Shown here piece after piece: positions 15,006 through 23,444 of a stretch of 64,000 nt of DNA. This DNA is from Mycobacterium haemophilum DSM 44634 (GTDB lineage: Bacteria > Actinomycetota > Actinomycetes > Mycobacteriales > Mycobacteriaceae): NCBI RefSeq assembly GCF_000340435.2, contig NZ_CP011883.2, forward strand, positions 2,774,687 to 2,838,686, written 5' to 3'. A program made the position numbers and the translations under genes. Every line of letters starts with the position of its first letter. Position 1 is the first letter of the stretch. The notes below the pieces were generated by a model. The model was given only the letters and a program-made list of their open reading frames with translations, was not told where the DNA came from and did no database searches.

Positions 15006-15217
15006 ATGTTCGTAATCCGGCTTACGGACGGCGAAGAAGTGCAGGCATCCGACCGCGACGAACTCACGATTAACCAAGAGACAGGCGTACTTACGGTTAC
15101 CCGCATCGACGGCTTCGAGAAACCACCACACACTATTCACCATCGGCGTGGCAGTCCGTGACACATCGCAAACGCGGCGTCGAGGTGCGTCCTTCGCTGG
15201 TTTCGAACGCCCGGTAG
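15006..15217 (+). pseudogene. Small conserved mycobacterial protein interrupted by a frameshift
   Basis: The ATG at 15006 follows GAGAGGAA and encodes MFVIRLTDGEEVQ through LTVTRIDGFEK, then ends early in its own frame at 15161. From about 15124 the next frame continues with TTHYSPSAWQSVTHRKRGV and EVRPSLVSNAR to a TAG at 15215. The two parts look like one about 70-residue protein split by loss of a base in gagaaaccacc. It could be a true inactivation, a sequencing error, or frameshifting. Function is unknown. Confidence 0.5.
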
Positions 15218-15429
15218 TGGGCCTATCGATGCCTATTGACTATCTCGGCCGCCCTGCATCAGGGCTTACAGGTCGCGTTTGGCCATCAACCTCACAAGCC
15301 AGCGCGTGTACTGAGTGGCGGACTGGCCTGAGCAGGTCTAAGTTTCGACATTTGTCTGGATGTTCATGGTCGCGCCGCCGACGTTCGGTGCTTCCGTGAA
15401 CGCCGCAGCGAGCACGGGAGGGCCGCTCA

Positions 15430-16665
15430 ATGCTTCAAGAATTTTGCGATAATTTCACCCACAACCTGTTCAAGCCACTCCTGCTGTTCTTTTACTTCGG
15501 GTTCTTGATCCCAATCCTGAAGGTACGCTTCGAGTTTCCGTACGTGATCTACCAGGGCTTGACCATGTATCTTTTGCTTGCCATCGGCTGGCACGGAGGC
15601 GAAGAGCTAGCCAAGGTCAGGCCTAGCGAGGTCGGCAACATCGCTGGCTTTGTGTTGCTCGGCTTCGTGTTGAACTTCCTGATCGGAGGGCTGGCCTACT
15701 TGTTGCTGGGTCGCTTGAGTTCGATGCGGAGAGTCGACGTAGCAACGGTCGCTGGTTATTACGCGTCGGACTCGGCAGGGACCTTTGCCGCGTGCGTGGC
15801 CGTGCTGACCGCCATCGGCATGACGTTCAACGCCTACATGCCGGTCATGCTTGCGGTGATGGAGATCCCAGGCTGTCTGGTGGCGCTGTATCTTGTCGCG
15901 CGGCTCCGCCACAAGGGTTTGAGCCAAGCCGGATACCTGCCTGGTGAGTCGGGCTACGCCCCGCCGGTCAAGGTGGGGGTCGGGCCGGGCACGGCCGCGC
16001 GGCCGCCGCATGGCCGGACTTTGGAGGCCCAGCGCGAACGGGGCGTCGAGCAAGAACTGGAACTCTCGATGGAAAAGCTAGCGCATCCGAACTGGGAGCC
16101 CGACCAGCGCACACCCCTGGAGAAACCCAAGAGGATGCCGGTGTTCTCCCGTAAGCTGTTGCAGGAAGTCTTCCTAAACCCTGGACTCGTTCTCCTCATC
16201 GGCGGCATCCTCATCGGCCTCATCAGTGGGCTGCAGGGACAAAAGGTCGTTCAAGACGACGACAGATTCTTCGTCATGGCCTTCCAGGGCGTGCTGTGCC
16301 TGTTCCTACTCGAGATGGGCATGACGGCGTCCCGGAAGCTAAAAGACCTGCGATCGGCGGGATTCGGCTTCATCTTGTTCGGCCTGTTGGCACCGAATCT
16401 CTTTGCGCTGCTTGGGATCATCGTCGCTCATAGCTACGCCTACCTGACCCACACCGGGTTCAAACCGGGAACCTACGTGCTGTTCGCGGCGCTATGTGGA
16501 GCGGCGTCCTACATCGCCGTCCCCGCGGTCCAGCGGCTGGCGATCCCCGAGGCCAGCCCGACCCTGCCGTTAGCCGCATCACTGGGTTTGACATTTTCCT
16601 ACAACGTCACCGTTGGAATCCCGCTGTATATCGAGATCAACCGGATGGTCGGACACTGGTTCTAA
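15430..16665 (+). CDS. Rv2387-type sodium-dependent bicarbonate-transporter-like membrane protein
   Basis: 411 residues and about 10 membrane segments in two repeats joined by a long hydrophilic loop (about 170-245, containing GVEQELELSMEKL). Features such as GYYASDSAGTFAACVAVL and the matching CGAASYIAVPAVQRLAIP in the second half are those of the SbtA/DUF897 family, which includes cyanobacterial Na+/bicarbonate symporters. The mycobacterial substrate is not proven. GGGAGGG precedes the ATG at 15430. It directly follows mbtI in M. tuberculosis and marks the far boundary of the deleted mbt region. It converges on the HemW gene. Confidence 0.82.
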   Translation: MLQEFCDNFTHNLFKPLLLFFYFGFLIPILKVRFEFPYVIYQGLTMYLLLAIGWHGGEELAKVRPSEVGNIAGFVLLGFVLNFLIGGLAYLLLGRLSSMRRVDVATVAGYYASDSAGTFAACVAVLTAIGMTFNAYMPVMLAVMEIPGCLVALYLVARLRHKGLSQAGYLPGESGYAPPVKVGVGPGTAARPPHGRTLEAQRERGVEQELELSMEKLAHPNWEPDQRTPLEKPKRMPVFSRKLLQEVFLNPGLVLLIGGILIGLISGLQGQKVVQDDDRFFVMAFQGVLCLFLLEMGMTASRKLKDLRSAGFGFILFGLLAPNLFALLGIIVAHSYAYLTHTGFKPGTYVLFAALCGAASYIAVPAVQRLAIPEASPTLPLAASLGLTFSYNVTVGIPLYIEINRMVGHWF

Positions 16666-16695
16666 GCTGCGGTCGGCGCAATCCGGCCAACCGGG

Positions 16696-17868
16696 TTATC
16701 CCAGCAGCGTGCGTACCACCGCGTCGGCGAGCAGCCGTCCGCGCGGGGTGAGCACCAGACTGTCGCCCTCGAATACCAGCAGACCGTCAGCGACCACGTC
16801 CTCGGCGCGTTTGCGTTCGGCAGCCCCCAGCTGGGCAAGCGGGAGCCCTTGGCGCAGACGGGTTTTCAACAGTACGTCTTCGGTGTGCAGAGCATCCACG
16901 CTAAGCTGCTCGAAATCCGCAATGGGAAGCATTGCATTGCCCAGCATCTGAGCATAGGCGTTGGGGTGCTTGACATTCCACCAGCGCGTCGTGCCGACGT
17001 AGCCGTGCGCGCCCGGTCCTGCGCCCCACCATTGACCACCGTTCCAGTAGCCGAGGTTGTGCCGACATTCACCGCCTGGTCGAGACCAGTTGGACACTTC
17101 GTACCAGCTCAACCCGGCGGCGGACAGGCGCGCGTCGACCAGCTCGTAGCGATGCGCCTGCACGTCGTCGTCGGGAGCAGCCAGCTCACCGCGCCGGATC
17201 CGCCGCGCCAGCGCGGTGCCGTCCTCGACCACCAAGGCATACGCGGATATGTGATCGACACCGGCCTCGATCGCAGCGTCGACGGAGCGCACCAGGTCAT
17301 CATCGGACTCCCCCGGCGTCCCATAGATCAGATCGAGGTTGACGTGTTCGAAGCCCGCGGCCATCGCCTCGCGAGCCGCGGTCGTTGCCCGGCCCGGCGA
17401 GTGCACCCGGTCGAGGGCGGCCAACACCCGTGGCGACACCGACTGCATGCCGAGAGATACCCGCGTGTAACCAGCCACGCGGATCGCGTCGAAGAAGTCC
17501 GGCCAGGTGGACTCGGGATTGGCCTCGGTGCTCACCTCGGCATCCGGCGCCAGCACGAAATGCTCCCGCACCATGTCGAGCAGCGTGGCCAGGCGCTCAC
17601 CGCCCAATAACGAGGGCGTCCCACCGCCGACAAACACGGTGTTCACCGTAGGCGCGGCCAGCCGCGCGGCCGCCAGCTCGAGCTCAGTCCGCAGTGCCGC
17701 CAACCAAGCGTCGGGGTTGACACCACCCAGCTCGGCTGGGGTGTAGGTGTTGAAATCACAATAACCACAACGGGTCACACAGAAGGGGACATGCACATAC
17801 ACCCCGAATGGCTGTCCGGCACTGAGCTGCACGCCGGGCAACTCCACCGGTGCCCGAAGAAGGGTCAT
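16696..17868 (-). CDS. hemW: HemW-like radical SAM protein (annotated HemN/Rv2388c in relatives)
   Basis: 390 residues. The radical-SAM cluster motif CVTRCGYCDF (about 31-40) is CxxxCxxC followed by DF, without the fourth Cys (CxxxCxxCxC) of true coproporphyrinogen dehydrogenase HemN. That pattern is typical of HemW, a haem-binding chaperone. GGGTPSLL and LIYGTPGES are the further SAM-binding loops, and a C-terminal HemN_C domain follows. Relatives are usually labelled HemN. A haem-handling role would suit an organism that acquires haem, but that is inference. rpfD and Rv2390c, its neighbours in M. tuberculosis, are absent. Confidence 0.85.
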   Translation of the reverse strand: MTLLRAPVELPGVQLSAGQPFGVYVHVPFCVTRCGYCDFNTYTPAELGGVNPDAWLAALRTELELAAARLAAPTVNTVFVGGGTPSLLGGERLATLLDMVREHFVLAPDAEVSTEANPESTWPDFFDAIRVAGYTRVSLGMQSVSPRVLAALDRVHSPGRATTAAREAMAAGFEHVNLDLIYGTPGESDDDLVRSVDAAIEAGVDHISAYALVVEDGTALARRIRRGELAAPDDDVQAHRYELVDARLSAAGLSWYEVSNWSRPGGECRHNLGYWNGGQWWGAGPGAHGYVGTTRWWNVKHPNAYAQMLGNAMLPIADFEQLSVDALHTEDVLLKTRLRQGLPLAQLGAAERKRAEDVVADGLLVFEGDSLVLTPRGRLLADAVVRTLLG

Positions 17869-18028
17869 GCCAAATCATCGCATGACAACTAGGTCGACCC
17901 AGAGCTGAATAAGCGGGCCTCTCAGCAGATTCTCGGTTTTGTTTACCCGATCACTCAGGTTTGTTCGGTACTTTTAATCATCGTGAGAAGAAATTTGACC
18001 TGGTTGAGCGGCTCGTCGTTATCCGTGG
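17869..18028. other. Short region between hemW and the sirA leader
   Basis: Divergent intergenic region. I see no gene. The promoters of hemW (left) and the sirA leader (right) should lie here. Confidence 0.45.
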
Positions 18029-18034
18029 CAGAAT
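18029..18034 (+). promoter_or_regulatory. Probable -10 element of the sirA-cysH-che1 operon
   Basis: CAGAAT at 18029-18034 resembles the mycobacterial TANNNT -10 box. Seven bases downstream is the GTG (18041) of the polycysteine leader, the spacing expected for a leaderless transcript. No clear -35 box is seen, which is common in mycobacteria. Confidence 0.45.
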
Positions 18035-18040
18035 GGCGGC

Positions 18041-18145
18041 GTGATCGTCGCCAACCCCAGGCCGCGCCCCAACTTGCGCATCGCGCTGGTGGCGCGGCGG
18101 CATGTCGATCTCAAACGTGTCTGCAGCTGTTGCTGTCTGCCTTGA
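18041..18145 (+). CDS. Polycysteine leader peptide of the sirA operon (cysteine attenuator)
   Basis: From the GTG at 18041 a 34-residue peptide ends RHVDLKRVCSCCCLP and stops with TGA at 18143. A shorter in-frame start is the GTG at 18089. Four Cys codons in five positions just before the stop are a cysteine-sensing arrangement. Such leaders, leaderless and upstream of sulfur genes, have been described in mycobacteria; low Cys-tRNA stalls the ribosome and raises expression of the downstream genes. sirA starts 111 bp further on. Confidence 0.8.
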   Translation: MIVANPRPRPNLRIALVARRHVDLKRVCSCCCLP

Positions 18146-18256
18146 TGCCGTAGACCCGACTACTCGCACTACCCGCTGGTCATCGGATCTGCGCCGCCGA
18201 AACATCGGTGAGCTGCGCGGTCCACGTCGGCAATGTTTGTGAAGGAGAACCCCCGA

Positions 18257-19924
18257 ATGACCACAGCCCGTCCGGCAAAGGCTCGCAACGAGGGCCAGTG
18301 GGCGCTGGGAAATCATGAGCCGCTCAACGCCAACGAGGAACTCAAGAAGGCCGGCAACCCGCTCGACGTGCGGGAGCGCATCGAAAACATCTACGCCAAA
18401 GCTGGATTCGACAGCATCGACAAAACCGATCTGCGTGGGCGCTTCCGCTGGTGGGGCCTCTACACCCAGCGCGAGCAGGGCTATGACGGCAGCTGGACCG
18501 GCGACGAGAACATTGAGCTGCTCGAAGCTAAATACTTCATGCTGCGGGTGCGCTGCGACGGCGGCGCGATCTCGACTGCCGCGCTTCGCACGCTGGGCCA
18601 GATCTCCACCGAGTTCGCTCGCGATACCGCCGACATCTCTGATCGGGAAAATGTGCAATACCACTGGATCGAGGTGGAAAACGTTCCCGAAATCTGGCGG
18701 CGGCTGGCCGAGGTCGGACTACAGACCACCGAGGCGTGCGGCGACTGCCCGCGGGTAGTGCTCGGCTCACCACTGGCCGGTGAATCGCTGGACGAGGTGC
18801 TGGACCCGACCTGGGCGATCGACGAGATTGTGCGCCGCTACATCGGCAAACCTGACTTCGCCGACTTGCCGCGCAAGTACAAGACCGCGATCTCGGGTCT
18901 GCAGGATGTCGCGCACGAGATCAACGACATCGCGTTCATCGGCGTCAACCATCCCAAACACGGGCCCGGCCTGGACCTGTGGGTCGGCGGCGGTCTGTCG
19001 ACCAACCCGATGCTGGCCCAGCGGGTCGGCGCCTGGGTTCCGCTAAACGAGGTGCCCGAGGTGTGGGCGGCCGTCACCTCACTGTTTCGTGATTATGGCT
19101 ACCGGCGGCTGCGGGCTAAGGCGCGGCTGAAGTTCCTCATCAAAGACTGGGGTATCGAGAAATTTAGGGAAGTTCTCCAACAGGAGTACCTCAAGCGTCC
19201 TTTGATCGACGGCCCAGCCCCCGAGCCGGTCAAGCATCCGATTGATCACGTCGGGGTGCAGCGGCTCAAGAACGGGCTCAACGCCGTTGGGGTTGCTCCG
19301 ATCGCCGGACGGGTGTCCGGCACCATCCTCACTGCGGTGGCTGACCTGGCCGAGCGGGCCGGGTCGGACCGGATCCGGTTCACCCCGTATCAGAAGCTGG
19401 TCATCCTCGACATACCCGATGCCTTACTCGATGACATGGTCGCCGGACTGGAAGCGTTGGGTCTGCGGTCTCAGCCGTCGCAATGGCGCCGAAATTTGAT
19501 GGCGTGCAGCGGGATTGAGTTCTGCAAGTTGTCGTTCGCCGAAACTCGGGTCAGGGCACAGTCTTTGGTGCCCGAGCTCGAGCGCCGGCTTGCCGACATC
19601 AATTCCACGCTTGACGTGCCGATCACAGTCAATATCAACGGCTGCCCGAACTCCTGTGCGCGAATTCAAATCGCCGACATCGGGTTCAAAGGCCAGATGG
19701 TCGACGACGGTCACGGCGGCTCGGTCGAAGGCTTCCAGGTGCATCTGGGCGGCAGCCTCGGCCTGGACAGCGGTTTCGGCCGCAAACTGCGCCAGCATAA
19801 GGTCACCAGCGACGAGCTGGGTGACTACATCGATCGGGTGGTTCGCAACTTCGTTAAGCATCGCAGCGACGGTGAGCGCTTCGCGCAGTGGGTTATTCGA
19901 GCCGACGAAGACGACTTGCGATGA
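18257..19924 (+). CDS. sirA: Ferredoxin-dependent sulfite reductase
   Basis: 555 residues, reducing sulfite to sulfide with a sirohaem-[4Fe-4S] centre. Cluster ligands are in ACSGIEFC and NGCPNSC near the C-terminal half. Y69 and C161 match the Tyr-Cys pair cross-linked near the sirohaem in the M. tuberculosis enzyme, which supports sulfite over nitrite as substrate (older name nirA). Start at ATG 18257 with GAAGGAG nine bases upstream; an upstream in-frame ATG (18233) lacks a site. The stop overlaps cysH as ATGA. It is preceded by a cysteine-rich leader peptide. Confidence 0.96.
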   Translation: MTTARPAKARNEGQWALGNHEPLNANEELKKAGNPLDVRERIENIYAKAGFDSIDKTDLRGRFRWWGLYTQREQGYDGSWTGDENIELLEAKYFMLRVRCDGGAISTAALRTLGQISTEFARDTADISDRENVQYHWIEVENVPEIWRRLAEVGLQTTEACGDCPRVVLGSPLAGESLDEVLDPTWAIDEIVRRYIGKPDFADLPRKYKTAISGLQDVAHEINDIAFIGVNHPKHGPGLDLWVGGGLSTNPMLAQRVGAWVPLNEVPEVWAAVTSLFRDYGYRRLRAKARLKFLIKDWGIEKFREVLQQEYLKRPLIDGPAPEPVKHPIDHVGVQRLKNGLNAVGVAPIAGRVSGTILTAVADLAERAGSDRIRFTPYQKLVILDIPDALLDDMVAGLEALGLRSQPSQWRRNLMACSGIEFCKLSFAETRVRAQSLVPELERRLADINSTLDVPITVNINGCPNSCARIQIADIGFKGQMVDDGHGGSVEGFQVHLGGSLGLDSGFGRKLRQHKVTSDELGDYIDRVVRNFVKHRSDGERFAQWVIRADEDDLR

Positions 19925-20673
19925 GCACCCCAGCTGCTAGGCCGACCGAAGACGAGCTACGTGAGCTGGCGGCGCGCGGCGCGGCCGAACTCGACGGTGC
20001 CAGCGCTATCGATTTGTTGCGGTGGACCGACGACATCTTCGGCGGTGACGGGGTTGTCGGGGGACACCGCGAAGGGGCAACGTGCAACTACGTGGTGGCC
20101 TCCAATATGGCCGACGCCGTCTTGGTGGATCTAGCCGCCAAGGTGCGCCCAGGCGTACCGGTGATCTTTCTGGACACCGGCTACCACTTCGCAGAAACCA
20201 TCGGTACCCGAGATGCCGTCGAATCCGTCTACGACATCCGGGTACTCAACGTCACTCCGGAGCAGACGCCTGCCCAGCAGGACCAATCGCTGGGCAGCGA
20301 TCTCTTCGCCCATAACCCTGGCGAATGCTGCCGACTACGCAAGGTCGTGCCCTTAGGCAAAACACTGCGTGACTACTCCGCTTGGGTGACCGGGCTACGC
20401 CGGATCGAAGCACCAACCCGCGCCAACGCCCCGCTGATCAGCTTCGACGAGGCGTTCAAGCTGGTGAAGGTCAACCCGCTGGCGGAGTGGACCGACCAAG
20501 ACATGCAGGATTACATCGCCGAGTTCGACGTGCTGGTCAATCCGCTTGTCCACGAGGGGTATCCGTCGATCGGCTGCGCTCCTTGCACAGTCAAACCGGC
20601 CCAGGGCGCCGACCCGCGCAGTGGACGCTGGCAGGGGCTGACCAAGACCGAATGCGGGTTGCACGCCTCGTGA
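19921..20673 (+). CDS. cysH: Adenylylsulfate (APS) reductase
   Basis: 250 residues. It reduces APS to sulfite and AMP using thioredoxin. The [4Fe-4S] cysteines that separate APS from PAPS reductases are present as CC in GECCRLRKV and CxxC in GCAPCTVK. The catalytic Cys is in the C-terminal TKTECGLH. The PP-loop fold covers about 45-200. ATG at 19921 overlaps the sirA stop, so the two reduction steps are translationally coupled, under the leader upstream of sirA. Confidence 0.96.
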   Translation: MSTPAARPTEDELRELAARGAAELDGASAIDLLRWTDDIFGGDGVVGGHREGATCNYVVASNMADAVLVDLAAKVRPGVPVIFLDTGYHFAETIGTRDAVESVYDIRVLNVTPEQTPAQQDQSLGSDLFAHNPGECCRLRKVVPLGKTLRDYSAWVTGLRRIEAPTRANAPLISFDEAFKLVKVNPLAEWTDQDMQDYIAEFDVLVNPLVHEGYPSIGCAPCTVKPAQGADPRSGRWQGLTKTECGLHAS

Positions 20674-20722
20674 CTACCCGCGCCGGCGACGATGCAGAAC
20701 GTAGCGATGAGGAGGAGCGGCG

Positions 20723-21445
20723 CTGACTACCCTCGTACTGACCGCGCACGGGAGTGCGGATCCACGGTCGGCAGCCAACGCACGGGCCGTCGCGGCCCGG
20801 TTGAGGCGCATACGTCCCGGCCTCGACGTGCGGCTGGCGTTTTGCGAGCTCAACACGCCGAACCTGGTCGACGTGCTCAACGGGTGTTCGGGCCATGCCG
20901 TCGTAACCCCGCTGCTGTTGGCTGACGCCTACCACGCGCGCGTCGACATCCCGGGTCAGATCGCACGCTGCGGCGCCAATCACCGTGTGCAACAGGCCAA
21001 TGTGCTCGATGTGGACGATCGGCTGGTGTCGGTGCTGCGTGAGCGCTTGATCGAGCTGGGCGTTTCGCCATTCGATGACACGCTGGGTGTGGTCGTGGTC
21101 GCGATCGGCTCGTCAATGCCCGCAGCCAATGCGCGCACCGCGACGGTCGCGTCGAAGCTGGCAGCGGGGGCCCGGTGGGCCGGAGTGACCACCGCGTTCG
21201 TCACCCGACCCGATGCTTCCCCGGCCGATGCGGTTCGCCGGTTGCGTCGCCAAGGTGCCCGCCGGGTAGTCATAGCGCCGTGGTTTCTGGCGCCGGGTCT
21301 ACTGCCCGACCGGGTACAGACCTACGCACGGGACGCCGGCATCGCGATGGCACAACCGCTGGGTGCGCACACATTGGTGGCCGCGACCGCATTAGATCGC
21401 TACGAACACGCCCGGAAAACTCTGGACGACCGCATTGCGGCCTGA
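20723..21445 (+). CDS. che1: CbiX/SirB-type ferrochelatase (Che1), probable CTG start
   Basis: 240 residues. The conserved N-terminal VLTAHGSADPRS holds the metal-binding His of CbiX/SirB chelatases, and a second half (VVVAIGSSMPAANART) repeats the fold. Its likely job is inserting Fe2+ into sirohydrochlorin to make sirohaem for SirA, as its operon position suggests. The frame is open only back to a TGA at 20708, with no ATG, GTG or TTG before the HGS motif. The first possible start is the CTG at 20723, with GGAGGAG 5 nt upstream. A TTG at 20801 would cut off the motif. Confidence 0.88.
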   Translation: MTTLVLTAHGSADPRSAANARAVAARLRRIRPGLDVRLAFCELNTPNLVDVLNGCSGHAVVTPLLLADAYHARVDIPGQIARCGANHRVQQANVLDVDDRLVSVLRERLIELGVSPFDDTLGVVVVAIGSSMPAANARTATVASKLAAGARWAGVTTAFVTRPDASPADAVRRLRRQGARRVVIAPWFLAPGLLPDRVQTYARDAGIAMAQPLGAHTLVAATALDRYEHARKTLDDRIAA

Positions 21446-21517
21446 CAGCCGCGCAGCTCGATGTTGCTGTCAGGCACCTGTGCCCGCCGGACCTGGCGTG
21501 GCACGGGTCTGCCCGGG

Positions 21518-22609
21518 TCATGCCGGCGTCAGGGCGCTTTGGTCTTCGTCGGCGGTGCCGTCGTCGTAGCGGGTGACCGAAATGTCATGGGCGATTGGCG
21601 GTATTCGGGTGGCGCGCACGTAGACGGTGTCGCCTTCTCGCAGGGCGAGTGCTTCGGCATCGCCGCGGGTGATCTGGGCGGTGAAGCTGCCTTGTGTTGC
21701 CGCGCTGGTCAGCTCGACTCGTACCTCGAAACCCAACACCACTACCCGGTCGACGGTGGCCCGGGTGACGCCGGTGGATTCTGCGGTGCCATCAGCGGAG
21801 GCGACCGCGAGGTTGGGGGTGCGGCCGACCCGGATGTCATGTGGTCGAACCAGTCTCCCATTCAGGGTGGATACCGCTCCCAGGAAAGACATGACGAACG
21901 GATTCGCCGGACAGTCGTAGACGGTGGTGGGGGATCCGATCTGCTCGATGCGCCCCTTGTTGAGTACGGCTATGCGGTCGGCGACGTCGAGTGCTTCGGC
22001 CTGGTCGTGGGTGACCAGCACCGTGGTGACGTGCACCTCGTCGTGCAGGCGCCGCAACCAGGCGCGCAGATCCTCGCGGACCTTGGCGTCTAATGCGCCG
22101 AATGGTTCATCGAGGAGCAGCACCTGTGGATCGACCGCTAGTGCTCGAGCCAACGCCATCCGTTGACGTTGACCACCGGAGAGCTGGTTGGGGTAACGGT
22201 TGTGAAATCCGCTCAGGCCCACCACCTCTAGTAGGTGGTCGACCTTCGCTGTGATCTCGGTCTTGGGGCGTCGACGAATCTTGAGTCCGTAGGCCACGTT
22301 ATCGCGCACAGTCAGGTGTTTGAAGGCGGCATAGTGCTGGAACACGAATCCGATGCCGCGGCGCTGCGGCGGCACCCGGGTCACGTCGCGACCGTTAATC
22401 GTGATGGTTCCGGTGTCGGGGTGGTCGAGGCCGGCGATGGTGCGCAGCAGCGTCGATTTGCCCGAACCGCTGGGCCCCAGCAACGCCGTCAGCGAACCGG
22501 CGGGCACCACGAAGTCCACGTGGTCCAGGGCCACGAAGTCGCCGTACCGTTTGTGGGCGTCGCGCACGATGATCGCGTGCGCGCCCTGGCGAGTCGGGTC
22601 ATCGATCAT
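21518..22609 (-). CDS. cysA: Sulfate/thiosulfate ABC transporter ATP-binding protein
   Basis: 363 residues from ATG 22609 (an in-frame start 18 codons upstream lies inside cysW). Walker A is GPSGSGKST, the signature LSGGQRQR, Walker B LLLDEP, and H-loop VTHDQ. A C-terminal TOBE-like regulatory domain follows (about 245-345). It powers sulfate import with CysT, CysW and SubI at the membrane. It is the last gene of the subI-cysT-cysW-cysA operon and overlaps nothing downstream: che1 converges 73 bp away. Closely matches Rv2397c. Confidence 0.95.
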   Translation of the reverse strand: MIDDPTRQGAHAIIVRDAHKRYGDFVALDHVDFVVPAGSLTALLGPSGSGKSTLLRTIAGLDHPDTGTITINGRDVTRVPPQRRGIGFVFQHYAAFKHLTVRDNVAYGLKIRRRPKTEITAKVDHLLEVVGLSGFHNRYPNQLSGGQRQRMALARALAVDPQVLLLDEPFGALDAKVREDLRAWLRRLHDEVHVTTVLVTHDQAEALDVADRIAVLNKGRIEQIGSPTTVYDCPANPFVMSFLGAVSTLNGRLVRPHDIRVGRTPNLAVASADGTAESTGVTRATVDRVVVLGFEVRVELTSAATQGSFTAQITRGDAEALALREGDTVYVRATRIPPIAHDISVTRYDDGTADEDQSALTPA

Positions 22610-22625
22610 CTCCGGCGTCTCCTTG

Positions 22626-23444
22626 TCAGACGTTTCTGGCTGCTCGGGCCGCGCGGGCGTCAAGACTGACCTGGACGATCAAGACCACCACCGATACCGT
22701 CATCAGCAACGTGGACAGCGCATAAGCGCCGTATTCAGCCCCCCGGTTGTAGCGGTCGGCGACCAGCAGCGTCAGCGTTTGCGACTGCCCCGGTAGGTTG
22801 GACGACACCATGATGACCGCGCCGTATTCACCCAGCGTACGGGCGACGGTGAGCATAATGCCGTAGGTCAGGCCCCACCGGACCGATGGCAGTGTGATCC
22901 TCCAAAACGTCTGCCACCACTTCGAACCCAGTGTTGCCGCCGCCTGCTCTTGGTCGGTTCCCAGTTCGTGCAACACCGGTTCGACCTCGCGTACCACAAA
23001 GGGCAGGGTGACGAAGATGCTGGCAAGCACGATGCCGGGCAGGCCGAAGATGATCTTCAACCCCAAATCCTTCTCCACAAAGCCCAGCGCGCCGCCCGAT
23101 CCCCATAGCACGACCAGTGCGACGCCGACGATGACGGGTGAGACCGCGAACGGTAGATCGATGATCGCCTGCAGTACACCTTTTCCTCGAAATCTGTTGC
23201 GCGCCAGCACTAATGCTGTTGGAATTCCGAAGACCACGTTCAGCGGAACCACGATCGCCACGACCAGAAGCGACAACTTCAGCGCCGATACCGCCGCTGG
23301 GGTACTGACCCAAGCCCAGAACTGGCCAAAACCCGGCTCGAAGGTCCGCCATAGGATCAGTGCCACCGGAATGACCAGCAGCACAACAATGTAGGCCAGG
23401 GCGACAGACCGCAGCAGATAGCGAACCCGAGGCGATGTCGTCAC
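22626..23444 (-). CDS. cysW: Sulfate ABC transporter permease CysW
   Basis: 272 residues from the GTG at 23444, which overlaps the cysT stop as GTGA. Six membrane helices. The EAA-type loop that contacts CysA is visible as DQEQAAATLGSKWWQTFWRITLP. It forms the membrane channel with CysT. The stop lies 17 bp before cysA. Confidence 0.95.
   Translation of the reverse strand: MTTSPRVRYLLRSVALAYIVVLLVIPVALILWRTFEPGFGQFWAWVSTPAAVSALKLSLLVVAIVVPLNVVFGIPTALVLARNRFRGKGVLQAIIDLPFAVSPVIVGVALVVLWGSGGALGFVEKDLGLKIIFGLPGIVLASIFVTLPFVVREVEPVLHELGTDQEQAAATLGSKWWQTFWRITLPSVRWGLTYGIMLTVARTLGEYGAVIMVSSNLPGQSQTLTLLVADRYNRGAEYGAYALSTLLMTVSVVVLIVQVSLDARAARAARNV

Noticed and set aside
17978..18664. Long minus-strand ORF overlapping the start of sirA as a gene in the rpfD/Rv2390c position
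   Set aside because: It is an antisense shadow of sirA codons, with no recognisable domain and no ribosome site; rpfD motifs are absent.
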